Shown here one piece after another: positions 30,342 to 40,572 of a DNA stretch of 64,000 nt. How positions within the stretch are numbered: position 1 is the stretch's first letter; each line of letters starts with the position of its first letter. Source of the DNA: Candidatus Fibrimonadaceae bacterium (GTDB lineage: Bacteria; Fibrobacterota; Fibrobacteria; Fibrobacterales; Fibrobacteraceae); contig JAITFP010000087.1 of assembly GCA_031281275.1 (NCBI GenBank), forward strand, positions 1 through 64,000. The letters run 5' to 3'. The translations under genes were made by a program, and so were the position numbers. The notes beneath the pieces are model-generated. The model worked only from the letters and a program-made list of their open reading frames with translations, was not told where the DNA came from and did no database searches.

Positions 30342-31685
30342 TTGAAAGCCAAAAATAGGTTAAGGGATGATTCCAGAAAAGTTGACAGCGGGGATATTTT
30401 CTTTGCCGTCCCTTGCCTTGATGGTTCAGAAAAAGCACATGCCTTGGAGGCACTGGAAAAAGGAGCCTCTTCTGTGGTTTCTACCTTGCCTGCTCCAAAA
30501 GGCTTTGAAGATAGATGGGCTTCAGTTAATGATGTTATTTTTACGAGATATTTATTTGCAAAAGAAAATTTTGGTAATCCATTTTCCAAACTCAACTGCT
30601 ATGCGGTAACTGGATCTAACGGAAAAACTAGCTGTGCATTTATGATGAATGCGGTTTTGAGAGCAGCTGGCAAAAAAACAGCACTGCTCAGTACAATTCA
30701 CAATCTTATAGATGATAAAAAAGAAGAAGCTCATTTAACCACCCCTGGATTTTTAGAGTTATATGAATTTGCCTTTCGTGCAGTTGAAGCTGGCTGCACG
30801 GAACTTGTTATGGAGGTTTCAAGCCACGCTCTTGTTCAGGGGCGTGTTATGGGAATTCCTTACAAAGCGGCTTTGTTCACAAATTTAAGCCATGACCATT
30901 TGGACTTTCACGGCACAATGGAAAATTATTACCAAGCCAAAAAACAGTTGTTTATCTCGGAGCTTTTGGGCAAGGGAATAGGGATTATAAATATTGATAA
31001 TTCTTATGGCAATCGTTTGTATGGAGAATTATTTTTCAGGGAGAGAATTGGAATTTCAAAAAAACAATTCAAAATTTCCAGCAACGAAAAGGGAATTAAA
31101 ATAGACAATGTTAAAGTTTCGCTTTTTGGCGAACATAATGTGGAAAACGCAATGCTCATTATAGAATGGGCAAGGGAGATGAATCTTCCAGAAAGTGCTT
31201 TGATAACTGCGCTTGAGAATATACACGTTCCGGGGCGTTTTGAAGTTGTGTGCAATAAAAGCGGAAAACTAGCCATTGTCGATTATGCCCACACTCCAGA
31301 TGCTTTGGAAAGAACTCTTATTGCGGCACGCAAAATTTGCAGGAAAAATTTGTTGCTGGTATTTGGTTGCGGTGGTGATAGGGATAAAACCAAAAGACCG
31401 GAGATGGGTGCCATTGCAGAAAAACTTGCTGATAAAATTTGGGTAACCTCGGATAATCCGAGAACAGAGGACCCTGAGCAAATTTTAAAAGATATTGAAA
31501 AGGGCTTTTCTGCAAAAAAATACAATAAAATAGCAGATAGAAAAGAAGCCATAAAAGAAGCGGTGCAAGCACTGCAAAACGGCGATGTATTGGTAGTTGC
31601 GGGCAAGGGTCACGAAGACTATCAGATTATTGGAAAAGAAAAACATCACTTTAGCGACAAGGAAGAATTGATAGATGTCTTTTGA
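30342..31685 (+). CDS. murE: UDP-MurNAc-tripeptide synthetase MurE (TTG start)
   Basis: DDSRKVDSGDIFFAV, VTGSNGKTSCAFMM, TSDNPRTEDPEQI, VAGKGHEDYQII. Confidence 0.95.
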   Translation: MKAKNRLRDDSRKVDSGDIFFAVPCLDGSEKAHALEALEKGASSVVSTLPAPKGFEDRWASVNDVIFTRYLFAKENFGNPFSKLNCYAVTGSNGKTSCAFMMNAVLRAAGKKTALLSTIHNLIDDKKEEAHLTTPGFLELYEFAFRAVEAGCTELVMEVSSHALVQGRVMGIPYKAALFTNLSHDHLDFHGTMENYYQAKKQLFISELLGKGIGIINIDNSYGNRLYGELFFRERIGISKKQFKISSNEKGIKIDNVKVSLFGEHNVENAMLIIEWAREMNLPESALITALENIHVPGRFEVVCNKSGKLAIVDYAHTPDALERTLIAARKICRKNLLLVFGCGGDRDKTKRPEMGAIAEKLADKIWVTSDNPRTEDPEQILKDIEKGFSAKKYNKIADRKEAIKEAVQALQNGDVLVVAGKGHEDYQIIGKEKHHFSDKEELIDVF

Positions 31686-33081
31686 ATTGAACATAAAAAT
31701 AGAGAGCTTCTTGCAACTTTTGTTGCAAGAAGATGCTTCTGTTGTTGTGGCGGAAGTTCCGCAAAAAATTAAAATGCAAAAAGCGTGCCTAAATTTTGAT
31801 TCCAGAGAAATTAAAGAAGGCGAAATTTTTTGGGCACTTGTTGGAAAGAATTTCAATCCGCATAAGGGCGGGTTTATTGAAGAAGCATTTAAAAAAGGAG
31901 CAGTTATGGCAGTAGTGAATACAGCGGAAGTTGAAATTGCAAAAATCCCGCTTGCGGTGGGCACAGAAGACACAACCAAGGCATTGCTCAAATTTGCCAG
32001 AGGCTATAGAAAAAGCTTCCCGAATTTGAAGGTTGTTGGCATAACAGGCAGTGCAGGCAAAACGTCCACAAAAGAGATGCTTGCTGCGGTGATTGGCAAA
32101 AGTTTTAATACTCTTGTCACAAAGGGAAACCTAAACAACCTCTTTGGAGTTCCAATGACTCTTTTGGGTTTAAAAAGCGAGCACCAAGCAGCTGTTATAG
32201 AAATGGGAACTAGCTTACCTGGTGAAATTCGCCAGCTCACTCAATCGGTAATTCCAGATATTGCCGTTATTACAAATATTGCTCCAGCTCATTTAGAGGG
32301 TTTGGGTAGTTTGGAAGGAGTGTTCAAAGAAAAAAAATCTATAGTGGAAGGCTTTGCCGGAAAGAAAGGATATTTGATTATAAATGCTGATGATAATTTT
32401 CTTTCCAAAATTCGCAGTACCTTGAAATATAATGTGATAACTTATGGAGTGAAAAGGGGAGTGGTTAAGCCAGATGAAATTCTGTGGGAAAATGGCTGTG
32501 CTAAATTCCGAGTGTCGCGCACTTGGTTTAAACTTTCTGTTCCGGGTATGCACAGCGTGTACAATGCTCTTGCCGCCATTGCCGTTGGCGAATTGTTTAA
32601 AATTCCAAAAAATGTGATTGCCGAAGCCCTTTTGGAAGTAGAGGCTTGCAATATGAGAATGCAGATTTTTGAGGAAAACGGATTTACAGTAATATCTGAT
32701 TGCTACAACGCAAATCCACATTCAATGAAAATGTCTTTGCAAACACTTTCCAATATGCCTTGCAAGGGTCGCAGAATAGTGGTTTTGGGCGATATGAAGG
32801 AACTTGGCGAACACAGCAAAAAATATCACAGAGAAATAGGCTCTATGCTGCCGGAATTGTCTGTTGATTATTTGGTTGCAATAGGCAGTGATGCGGTGGA
32901 ATATTGCAAGGGTGCGGAAAAGGCAGGACTAAAATCTTCTAGAGTAAAATATTTTGAAGAAAAGGAAAGAGCTATGGATGCTCTGAAATTATTGTTGCAT
33001 GAAAATGATATGATTTTGATAAAAGGGTCCCGTTCAATGAAATTGGAAGAAATTTCAAAAAAACTGATGGAGATAGCTTAG
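31675..33081 (+). CDS. murF: UDP-MurNAc-pentapeptide synthetase MurF
   Basis: DSREIKEGEIFWAL, GITGSAGKTSTKEML, LNNLFGVPMTLL, EMGTSLPGEI, SDCYNANPHSM, VLGDMKELG. Confidence 0.95.
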   Translation: MSFELNIKIESFLQLLLQEDASVVVAEVPQKIKMQKACLNFDSREIKEGEIFWALVGKNFNPHKGGFIEEAFKKGAVMAVVNTAEVEIAKIPLAVGTEDTTKALLKFARGYRKSFPNLKVVGITGSAGKTSTKEMLAAVIGKSFNTLVTKGNLNNLFGVPMTLLGLKSEHQAAVIEMGTSLPGEIRQLTQSVIPDIAVITNIAPAHLEGLGSLEGVFKEKKSIVEGFAGKKGYLIINADDNFLSKIRSTLKYNVITYGVKRGVVKPDEILWENGCAKFRVSRTWFKLSVPGMHSVYNALAAIAVGELFKIPKNVIAEALLEVEACNMRMQIFEENGFTVISDCYNANPHSMKMSLQTLSNMPCKGRRIVVLGDMKELGEHSKKYHREIGSMLPELSVDYLVAIGSDAVEYCKGAEKAGLKSSRVKYFEEKERAMDALKLLLHENDMILIKGSRSMKLEEISKKLMEIA

Positions 33082-34377
33082 ATGGATTTTCTCTACGATT
33101 ATTTCCACGGTTTGCTGGAAAGAATAAAATATGGCAAGTGGCAGTTGTTGTTGCTTCCTGTTTTATTTTCCATAATAGGAATTTATATAGAGATAAGTAC
33201 CCTTAATGCGACATACATTCCATTTGAAAACATTGCTATTAAAAACGCTCTTATTCCATTAATATTTTTTGCTATTGGATTTTTTGTATCGGTTTCTTTG
33301 TGGAGACGCTATATTTGGCGTTTTTCTGCGAATGAGAAATTTTTATGGAATAAAGATGGTTTTAGTTTTGCCTTTGTGCTTTTTACCCTTGCCGTGCTAC
33401 TGCAAATTTCTGCTATATGGGTGGATTCAGGTTGGGACAGGGTTTATGTTTCTAAGCTTAATGGGTATTATACAGAGGCTGAACTCAAAGTTCTTGGTGG
33501 TTATAAAAACGAAATAGTTATGCTCAAGCGGCAATTAACAGTAGCTGGCGTTACTTTTCAGGTTGGAGAAATTGTAAAGGTATTTTTTATGATTTTCGTT
33601 GCGAAATTGCTCACTGATATGAAAATTTGGGGACGGGGACAAATAAGATTGAATGGGAAATTTTTTATTTTACCTCTGTTTGCAATTTTGCCAGTCGGAG
33701 TACTAGCTTTTTGCATGCCTAATTATTCTATGGTGATGATTTTTGTTTTTATTTTGTTTTTTATGATTTTGATTCAAGAAATGGAATTAAAATCTCGTTT
33801 ACCATTGCTTGCGCTCGTGGCTCTTCCTGTTTTGGCGGTTTTTTTCATATCTAACCTTGATAAAGACAATTCTCTTGTGAAAATTCACGGCATCAATAGG
33901 GTGTGGGCTTATTTTCAAGAAGGCGGAATAGGCAATGAACAGCAAAACGAAGCATTGCAGGCAATGGCAGATGGCGGAATAATAGGAAAAGGTCCAGACA
34001 ATGGAACAATAAAGCTCCGTTTGTTTGGAGCGCGCAATGATTTTGCTTACAGCATTTTAGGCGAAGAACTTGGAATGTGGCTTTTGCTTCCTATAACACT
34101 TGCTATGTTTGGATTTTTATTCTCCTGTTTTTGGGTTGCGGCAAGGATAAAGGTAAATAACAGAGATGCCATACTTGCCCAGAATATAGCTTGGGGCGTG
34201 GGTATAATTTTTGCATTGAATATACTTTTTCATATAGGTGTTAATTTGCGATTGCTTCCAAATACCGGGCAGCCTTTGTCTTTTGTGAGTTCTGGCGGCG
34301 CAAATTTAACTATGAATTTCTTTCTTATGGGCATGTTGGTTCAAATATCATCGTTTAGCAATGAGGAACCGGAATGA
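33082..34377 (+). CDS. ftsW: SEDS-family FtsW/RodA-like glycosyltransferase
   Basis: Multi-TM protein; FQVGEIVKVFFMIFVAKLL, RNDFAYSILGEELGMW, LLPNTGQPLSFVSSGGANL. Confidence 0.88.
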   Translation: MDFLYDYFHGLLERIKYGKWQLLLLPVLFSIIGIYIEISTLNATYIPFENIAIKNALIPLIFFAIGFFVSVSLWRRYIWRFSANEKFLWNKDGFSFAFVLFTLAVLLQISAIWVDSGWDRVYVSKLNGYYTEAELKVLGGYKNEIVMLKRQLTVAGVTFQVGEIVKVFFMIFVAKLLTDMKIWGRGQIRLNGKFFILPLFAILPVGVLAFCMPNYSMVMIFVFILFFMILIQEMELKSRLPLLALVALPVLAVFFISNLDKDNSLVKIHGINRVWAYFQEGGIGNEQQNEALQAMADGGIIGKGPDNGTIKLRLFGARNDFAYSILGEELGMWLLLPITLAMFGFLFSCFWVAARIKVNNRDAILAQNIAWGVGIIFALNILFHIGVNLRLLPNTGQPLSFVSSGGANLTMNFFLMGMLVQISSFSNEEPE

Positions 34378-35405
34378 AAATAGTTCTCTTTGCATGTGGC
34401 GGTACTGGAGGGCATGTGTTCCCTGCTCTTGCCGTTGCCGAAAATTTTTTGAGCGATAGCAACTCGTTCAACGTGATTTTTGCAGGCAGGGCAGCGCCAG
34501 CCATGGAAGAGAAACTGCTTTCCAAATATAATTATAGAACTATTAAAGCAGTGCCTTTAAAAAGAGGTAGCATAATTCAAAATTTATTGCTACCGTTCAA
34601 ATTATTGCTTTCGGTGCTTGGTTCTGCAAAATTGCTTAAAAAAGAAAAACCGACATTTATAGTCGCAACAGGTGGTTATGTTGCCTTGCCGGTTATGCTT
34701 GCGGCAATAATCAAAAGAATTCCATTTTACGCCATAGAACCCAATGCAGTTATGGGAGTTGCCAATAAAATATGCGCAAAATTTGCAAAGAAGGTTTATG
34801 TGGCATCTGAAGCGCAGGGAAATCCGGTTCGCAAAATGCCAGAGAATTTGCCTGCCCCAGAAATTTTTGCAGATAGTAAAAAGTTCCGCATTTTAATAAC
34901 AGGCGGTTCGCAAGGTGCGCTTGGAATAAACAATAAGATAGGGCAAATTTATAAGCAAATATCCGCAAATGAAAATTTATCAGTTGTTTGGCAGGCTGGA
35001 GCAAAACACGCAGATGCCGTTGCACAAAAATACAATGCTTCAAAAAATATTTCCATAACCGCTTTTTTAGATAACATTTACGCCTATATGCAACATGCCG
35101 ATTTAATAATATCGCGCTCCGGTGCATCAACCCTTGCAGAAATACTCGCTTTTGGAAAAGCCTCCATTCTTTTGCCTTATCCTTATGCAACCGCAAATCA
35201 TCAAGAACACAATGCAAGAGCTGTGGAAAAAGATGGTGCTGCTTTTGTGGAATTGGATTCGGAACCCAATAATCTTTTGGAAAAAATAAACTCATTGATG
35301 AATAATAGCGAAATGCTTGAAAATATGTCTAAGAAAGCAAAGGAGCTAGGCGAGTTGAATCGCAGGGCTGCTGGTGATATTGCGAGGGATATATGCTCGA
35401 TTTAG
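34374..35405 (+). CDS. murG: MurG glycosyltransferase
   Basis: FACGGTGGHVFPALAVAE, VATGGYVALPVMLAA, ITGGSQGALGIN, ISRSGASTLAEI, PYPYATANHQEHNA. Confidence 0.96.
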   Translation: MKIVLFACGGTGGHVFPALAVAENFLSDSNSFNVIFAGRAAPAMEEKLLSKYNYRTIKAVPLKRGSIIQNLLLPFKLLLSVLGSAKLLKKEKPTFIVATGGYVALPVMLAAIIKRIPFYAIEPNAVMGVANKICAKFAKKVYVASEAQGNPVRKMPENLPAPEIFADSKKFRILITGGSQGALGINNKIGQIYKQISANENLSVVWQAGAKHADAVAQKYNASKNISITAFLDNIYAYMQHADLIISRSGASTLAEILAFGKASILLPYPYATANHQEHNARAVEKDGAAFVELDSEPNNLLEKINSLMNNSEMLENMSKKAKELGELNRRAAGDIARDICSI

Positions 35406-36784
35406 GAAGACTTATACCCAGCAATCGCATTCACAAAACCTATTTCATAGGAATAGGCGGAGCCGGCATGAGCGGCATTGCGGAAATTTTGCACCATAAT
35501 GGTTTTGAGGTTAGCGGAAGTGATATGCAAGAAAGCGCTCAAACCGATTATCTCAAAAATTTGGGCATTGAAATATTTATAGGGCACAAGGCAGAAAACA
35601 TTTTAAATGCCGAACTTGTTGTTTATTCTTCTGCTGTTCACGCAGATAACCCAGAAATGCAACACGCAAAAAAAATGGGCATTCCTCTTATTAGACGAGC
35701 AGAAATGCTCGGTGAGCTTATGCGCCTCAAATACACTTTGGCAATAGCAGGTACACACGGAAAATCCAGCACAACCTCTTTGGTAGGTTCAATTTTGGAA
35801 ATGGCAGAAGAAGATCCAACCGTTATAGTTGGCGGCATTGTGCAGGGCAAGGGTTCTGGGACAACCATTGGGAGAGGCTCTTATTTGGTTGCCGAATCCG
35901 ATGAATTTGACCACAGTTTTTTGCAAATGATGCCAAGCTCTGCGATAATAACCAATATAGATGCAGACCATTTAGATACCTATAAAGATTTAGACGATAT
36001 AAAAAATGCCTTTGTGCAATTTGCAAATAAAGTGCCTTTTTACGGGCAGGTGATTTTGTGCTTAGACGACAATGGTTGCCGGAGCGTTTTATCAAGGCTT
36101 GCCAAACCCGTTATAACTTATGGTTTTAGCCCGCAAGCAACATATAACATAAAGAATTGCCACTACTGTGAAAATGGTTCTTCATTCTCTGTTTATAAAA
36201 ACGGAGAATTGCTCGGCGAATTTTCAATTAAACTTTTTGGCAGGCACAATGTTCAAAATGCTGTTGGTGCCCTGGCTCTCTCAACCGAAGAATCAATTCC
36301 TGTGGAAGTTTCAAAAAAAGCACTTGCTGCTTTTGCCGGAGTTAAAAGGAGAATGGAATTTAAGGGCAAAGTTCGCGGCGCATTGCTGTTCGATGATTAT
36401 GCCCACCATCCAACAGAAGTTGCGGCAAGCCTCTCTGCATTCAGGGAATCTTTCCCAAATAGGCGCATTATAGTTGTGTTTCAACCTCATCTGTATTCTC
36501 GCACCAAAGACCACGCAGAGGAATTTGGAACGGTTTTTGGAGATAGCGATATTCTTTTGCTCTGCGATATTTACGGAGCTAGAGAAAAGCCCATAGAGGG
36601 AGTTTCTAGCAAGCTCATTCTCGGTTTTGCTGAGTCAAGGGGGCACAGGAATGCGCATTTTATTGGTGAAAAAGAAAATGCCTTAAAGTTTTTGGCTAGC
36701 GAGGCAAAAGAAGGAGATTTGATTATGACTATGGGTGCAGGGAACATAACTTCGCTTTGCGAAAAAATTTTGGAGATTGCCTAA
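35393..36784 (+). CDS. murC: UDP-MurNAc-L-alanine ligase MurC
   Basis: TYFIGIGGAGMSGIAEIL, AIAGTHGKSSTTSLV, DHLDTYKDLDDIKNAF, DDYAHHPTEVAASL, FQPHLYSRT. Confidence 0.96.
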   Translation: MLDLGRLIPSNRIHKTYFIGIGGAGMSGIAEILHHNGFEVSGSDMQESAQTDYLKNLGIEIFIGHKAENILNAELVVYSSAVHADNPEMQHAKKMGIPLIRRAEMLGELMRLKYTLAIAGTHGKSSTTSLVGSILEMAEEDPTVIVGGIVQGKGSGTTIGRGSYLVAESDEFDHSFLQMMPSSAIITNIDADHLDTYKDLDDIKNAFVQFANKVPFYGQVILCLDDNGCRSVLSRLAKPVITYGFSPQATYNIKNCHYCENGSSFSVYKNGELLGEFSIKLFGRHNVQNAVGALALSTEESIPVEVSKKALAAFAGVKRRMEFKGKVRGALLFDDYAHHPTEVAASLSAFRESFPNRRIIVVFQPHLYSRTKDHAEEFGTVFGDSDILLLCDIYGAREKPIEGVSSKLILGFAESRGHRNAHFIGEKENALKFLASEAKEGDLIMTMGAGNITSLCEKILEIA

Positions 36785-37599
36785 TGCTTAACTATCATAA
36801 AAAAGAGAGACAAAGGGTTATGACCACTATGATTTCAAGAAGAAAATCTACAATTAGAAGCTTTTTGAAAAAACATAATAAACGAGTAGCAGGCATATTC
36901 GTTTTAATTTTATTTTGTGGCACTGTTTTTACTTTTGTTCTTCCAAGCATAAATTTAGAATTTATGGCTTTTAGCGATGTGAAACCTCAAAAACTTGATA
37001 GAATTTCGGAATATACATTCAGAAAAATAATAGGTTATGGATATGAAGAAAAAATTTACGTAAAAGATACTGCGGAAATTCGCTCTCGCTTGGAAGCCGA
37101 TAGCATGATTTTTGGAGATGTTAGCTTTATGGTGAAGTTCATTCCGTATGAACTTGAGGTTGCATTTAAGGAATCCAGTCCGCTTTTCACTCTTATGTCG
37201 CAACGCTCAGATACGGTACCTGTGGTATATTCAGACAAAGGCAAAATTTATCCGTATAGCACAAATGCTGCGGATTTGCCGGTTGTGGATGCAAATAATC
37301 CTGACGATATTTCTTTGGCTACAAATTTTTTGATGGATATAAAGAAAAACGATGCCTTGCTTTATTTCAGGGTTTCACAACTTATTCCTAGAACAGCCGA
37401 AAAACAGATAACCGTGTTTTTCAATGATGTTGACTTTAAAACAGTGTTTTCATTGGAACAAGACTATTGGAAAACGGCTTTAAGGCATTACAGGCAGTTG
37501 ACTAGGAATATGCGGAATTTGGATATAAATTCCATAGCTGTTTTGGATTTGCGTTTTAGGAATTTGGCATTCACAAAAGAGAAAGAGGGAGGGCTATAA
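36757..37599 (+). CDS. ftsQ: FtsQ/DivIB-like cell division protein (probable start 36823)
   Basis: N-terminal TM, POTRA-like region, position downstream of murC. Confidence 0.65.
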   Translation: MRKNFGDCLMLNYHKKERQRVMTTMISRRKSTIRSFLKKHNKRVAGIFVLILFCGTVFTFVLPSINLEFMAFSDVKPQKLDRISEYTFRKIIGYGYEEKIYVKDTAEIRSRLEADSMIFGDVSFMVKFIPYELEVAFKESSPLFTLMSQRSDTVPVVYSDKGKIYPYSTNAADLPVVDANNPDDISLATNFLMDIKKNDALLYFRVSQLIPRTAEKQITVFFNDVDFKTVFSLEQDYWKTALRHYRQLTRNMRNLDINSIAVLDLRFRNLAFTKEKEGGL

Positions 37600-37601
37600 A
37601 T

Positions 37602-38999
37602 ATGGGAGCAAGAAAGGCAAAACTCAATTTAGATTTTGGCTATAGCGGTGTAAGTATGAACTTTGCCGTAGCTAACGATATTCAACCCCGTGATGGCGTG
37701 GAGAGCGAATGGAGCGTGGGAACGCTTAGTTTCGATGCTGCCGAATTTGAAGACTTTCCAGGAATTGCGCAAAATAAAATTGATGAAAATCGCGTAAAAT
37801 CTATAGCAAACTGCATAGAAAAGAACATAAAAGAGTGGCAGTGCGTGAACGGTTGCGATTTTGATTCTCTTATGGAAGTTACAATTTCTGCGAATTTCTT
37901 TGAGGTATTATTTTCTCCATTCAGTTTTAAATTTGCCAAACCGAGTGTTATTACAGAAGAGGTTATGAAAGAAATAGAAGACTGCAAACAGTCGGAAAAA
38001 ATGTTTCAAACACCTATTCCGGGCGAAAAAATAAGATTTTTCACAAGTCCTTATTTTACCATTTTCGATGATAAAGAAGATACAGTGAGGGTTTTGAACC
38101 CTGTTGGCAGCAAAACAAAAAGCCTTGGTTTTGATGCTTATTTTATAATCAAGCATCCTATGCTCTCAAGGCTTTTGGAAGTTTTGAAGGAAGAAGATGA
38201 AAAAATAAGGGTGTCTCTGTCTTGCGAAAAAGAGTTTAGGGCACTTGCAAATAAAAAAGAAAAAGATGGTAAAACCGCATTGATTCACATTACAGATACC
38301 TTCTCAGAGTTTTCGGTGTGGGACAAATCGGAACTAAAATATTTGAATAAAAAAGAAATGGGTTTAAGGGAATTAAAGGAAATTTTCTGGCGCTTGTGCA
38401 TTTGCTATCATAAAACGCCCAAATTAACCGAGCACGATTTTGAGTTAAGGCATAATAGCGAATATATGCAAAAATTTTACAATATGGTGAAAAACACAGA
38501 AATTTCCGATGATTCCAAAGAACTTTTGTCTTCGGACGATTGCCTTGAATTACTGGAAGGCGCCTCTTGCATTTTTGATAATGAAACCGAAGAAAGTTTT
38601 AAGTACAACAGACTTGGATTACCTGGGAAAAACAGGACAAAAACAAAGCTTACAATCAGCAGCTATATTTTATGCTACTTTACTCGTGAGGTCATTCGCA
38701 ATTTGTTTATGGAAATAAAGCGAGCTATGTACAACGATAATTTTTGCAAACCAGATTCTATTATTTTGGAGTGTTCATTGCCATTAAAGGGTATAGAAAA
38801 ACTGGCTAGTGAGATTTTTGAGATTCCAGCTAAAAAGGCGGTTGTAAGGTGGGATGGCGAAACAAGAGAAGACTTGTCTTCGTCTGCTGTTGGGGCTTTG
38901 CAGAGCTTAATTGCTCCCGAAGAGAAGAAAGGCAGCACTGGAAATAGGAAAAAAACGGAGAAATTTGGCTTTTTCAATATTTTTACCAAAGTTTCGTAA
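37602..38999 (+). CDS. cryptic FtsA-like protein
   Basis: ftsA position between ftsQ and ftsZ; LNLDFGYSGVSMNF, ALIHITDTFSEFSVWDKSELKYLNKKEMGLRELKEIF and SSAVGALQSLI are FtsA-like in arrangement, but the phosphate-binding motif is missing. Confidence 0.45.
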   Translation: MGARKAKLNLDFGYSGVSMNFAVANDIQPRDGVESEWSVGTLSFDAAEFEDFPGIAQNKIDENRVKSIANCIEKNIKEWQCVNGCDFDSLMEVTISANFFEVLFSPFSFKFAKPSVITEEVMKEIEDCKQSEKMFQTPIPGEKIRFFTSPYFTIFDDKEDTVRVLNPVGSKTKSLGFDAYFIIKHPMLSRLLEVLKEEDEKIRVSLSCEKEFRALANKKEKDGKTALIHITDTFSEFSVWDKSELKYLNKKEMGLRELKEIFWRLCICYHKTPKLTEHDFELRHNSEYMQKFYNMVKNTEISDDSKELLSSDDCLELLEGASCIFDNETEESFKYNRLGLPGKNRTKTKLTISSYILCYFTREVIRNLFMEIKRAMYNDNFCKPDSIILECSLPLKGIEKLASEIFEIPAKKAVVRWDGETREDLSSSAVGALQSLIAPEEKKGSTGNRKKTEKFGFFNIFTKVS

Positions 39000-39051
39000 A
39001 TTTTCTAAAGTTTCGTAAATTTTTCTATATTCAAGATACACGGAGGTTTTA

Positions 39052-40572
39052 ATGCCCGATATACCGGAGAAACAGAAGAAAATTTTGCAAGCCTATAAGC
39101 AGCGCTATGTTGGGCCGGAAAGTGATATTTTGCAAGAACCGTTGAATTTGATTGAAGCAGACGATGAAGCCAAGCGGGAACCTTTAATAGAAAGCGCGGG
39201 AAATACCTTTGGTCAGCCAATTCAGGTTTGCTTTGCCGGAGTAGGCACCTGTGGGGTGAATATTCTTATGAGCCTCAAGTCGCAGATTTCAAAAGACGAG
39301 CATTTGATTGATTTTGTGGGTATAAATTCCGATGGTGGCTCCATTAGGGAACTTGAAAAAAATGGTTTTCAGCATAATATTGGCTTAGGCAATGATTCTC
39401 TCTATTTGGGTGCTGGGGGCGATGTATCAATAGCTCAGGCTCAGGGGAAAGAACATTATGAAGAATTTGTGAAAATTTTCAAGCCTGCTGATTTGGCACT
39501 TATTGTAACCGGTATGGGAGGCGGTACTGGAACAGGAGCTGCGCCTTGGGTTGCAAAAGCCGCAAAAGATGCTCAAAAAGAAAAAAGAAATGCGCTCACC
39601 ATAGGCGTTACCACAATGCCCAATTTAGTTGAGTTAGATAGGTTTGAAATAGCGGAGCAGGGCATAGAAGAACTTAAGAAATATGTGGATGCCCTGATTG
39701 TGATAGACCAAGCTCGCATAGAAGAGGTTTTGGACAATGAAGATGCCTCTGCCGATTTAGCTTATGAACTTGTGGATTCTCGTTTTCATACGGTATTGCA
39801 ATCCATAATGGAAACAGTGACAAAATACACCAAACGAAACATAGACTTTGCCGATGTTTGCTCTACTCTCAAAGGTTGCGGAGATGCAATAATAACCACT
39901 GTGGAAGCATCGGCTGAAAATGTTGATGACATAAAAAAGAAGCTCGCAGAAGCCATAAACGATAAATTGCTATTGAATCATAATGGCAAAGTTGCTTCAC
40001 GGCTTTTGATTTATCATTTTTACGAACCCGGTTATTCCCAAAAAAAGCATTTTGAAGTAGTAAGCGAGGTTCAAAAGCTTTTTGGTTGGACAAAAAAAGA
40101 AGGGCATTCCATTGCCCATTATAGCTGCGTGTTGGATAATCCACCCGAAGGCACGGTTAAATTCCTTAAAATAGGCAACGATTCTGGCGAAGAATACAAA
40201 GGCAAAACAAAGGTAATAGTTATGGCTGGTGGTTTTGTGGATGTTCCGCAAGTTTCGCAGGCTCCACAACCTTCACAACCAAAGATTGTGCCTATTGCAC
40301 TGCCGCCAGTTAAGCTTCAAACAACCAATTCGGCTGTGCAACAACACATTCAAAATATGTTTAAACCTGCGCCACAACCCATTCCGCAGCCAGTTCCACA
40401 ACCAATTCCACAGCACGTTCCACAACATATCCAACAACCTCCGCCAACAATGCCGCTACCGGTGGCACAACATGCACAGGTTGCAAATCCACCTACTAGG
40501 GAAACTCCTGTTGTGTCGGATTTTCTTGAAGATTTTCTTTCAGACGGAAATAAACCTGGTTTCTCGCTATGA
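39052..40572 (+). CDS. ftsZ: divergent FtsZ with N-terminal extension and P/Q-rich linker
   Basis: GMGGGTGTGAAPWVAKAAKD tubulin signature; T7-loop NIDFAD; N-terminal CFAGVGTCGVN instead of GVGGGGGNA. Confidence 0.88.
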   Translation: MPDIPEKQKKILQAYKQRYVGPESDILQEPLNLIEADDEAKREPLIESAGNTFGQPIQVCFAGVGTCGVNILMSLKSQISKDEHLIDFVGINSDGGSIRELEKNGFQHNIGLGNDSLYLGAGGDVSIAQAQGKEHYEEFVKIFKPADLALIVTGMGGGTGTGAAPWVAKAAKDAQKEKRNALTIGVTTMPNLVELDRFEIAEQGIEELKKYVDALIVIDQARIEEVLDNEDASADLAYELVDSRFHTVLQSIMETVTKYTKRNIDFADVCSTLKGCGDAIITTVEASAENVDDIKKKLAEAINDKLLLNHNGKVASRLLIYHFYEPGYSQKKHFEVVSEVQKLFGWTKKEGHSIAHYSCVLDNPPEGTVKFLKIGNDSGEEYKGKTKVIVMAGGFVDVPQVSQAPQPSQPKIVPIALPPVKLQTTNSAVQQHIQNMFKPAPQPIPQPVPQPIPQHVPQHIQQPPPTMPLPVAQHAQVANPPTRETPVVSDFLEDFLSDGNKPGFSL

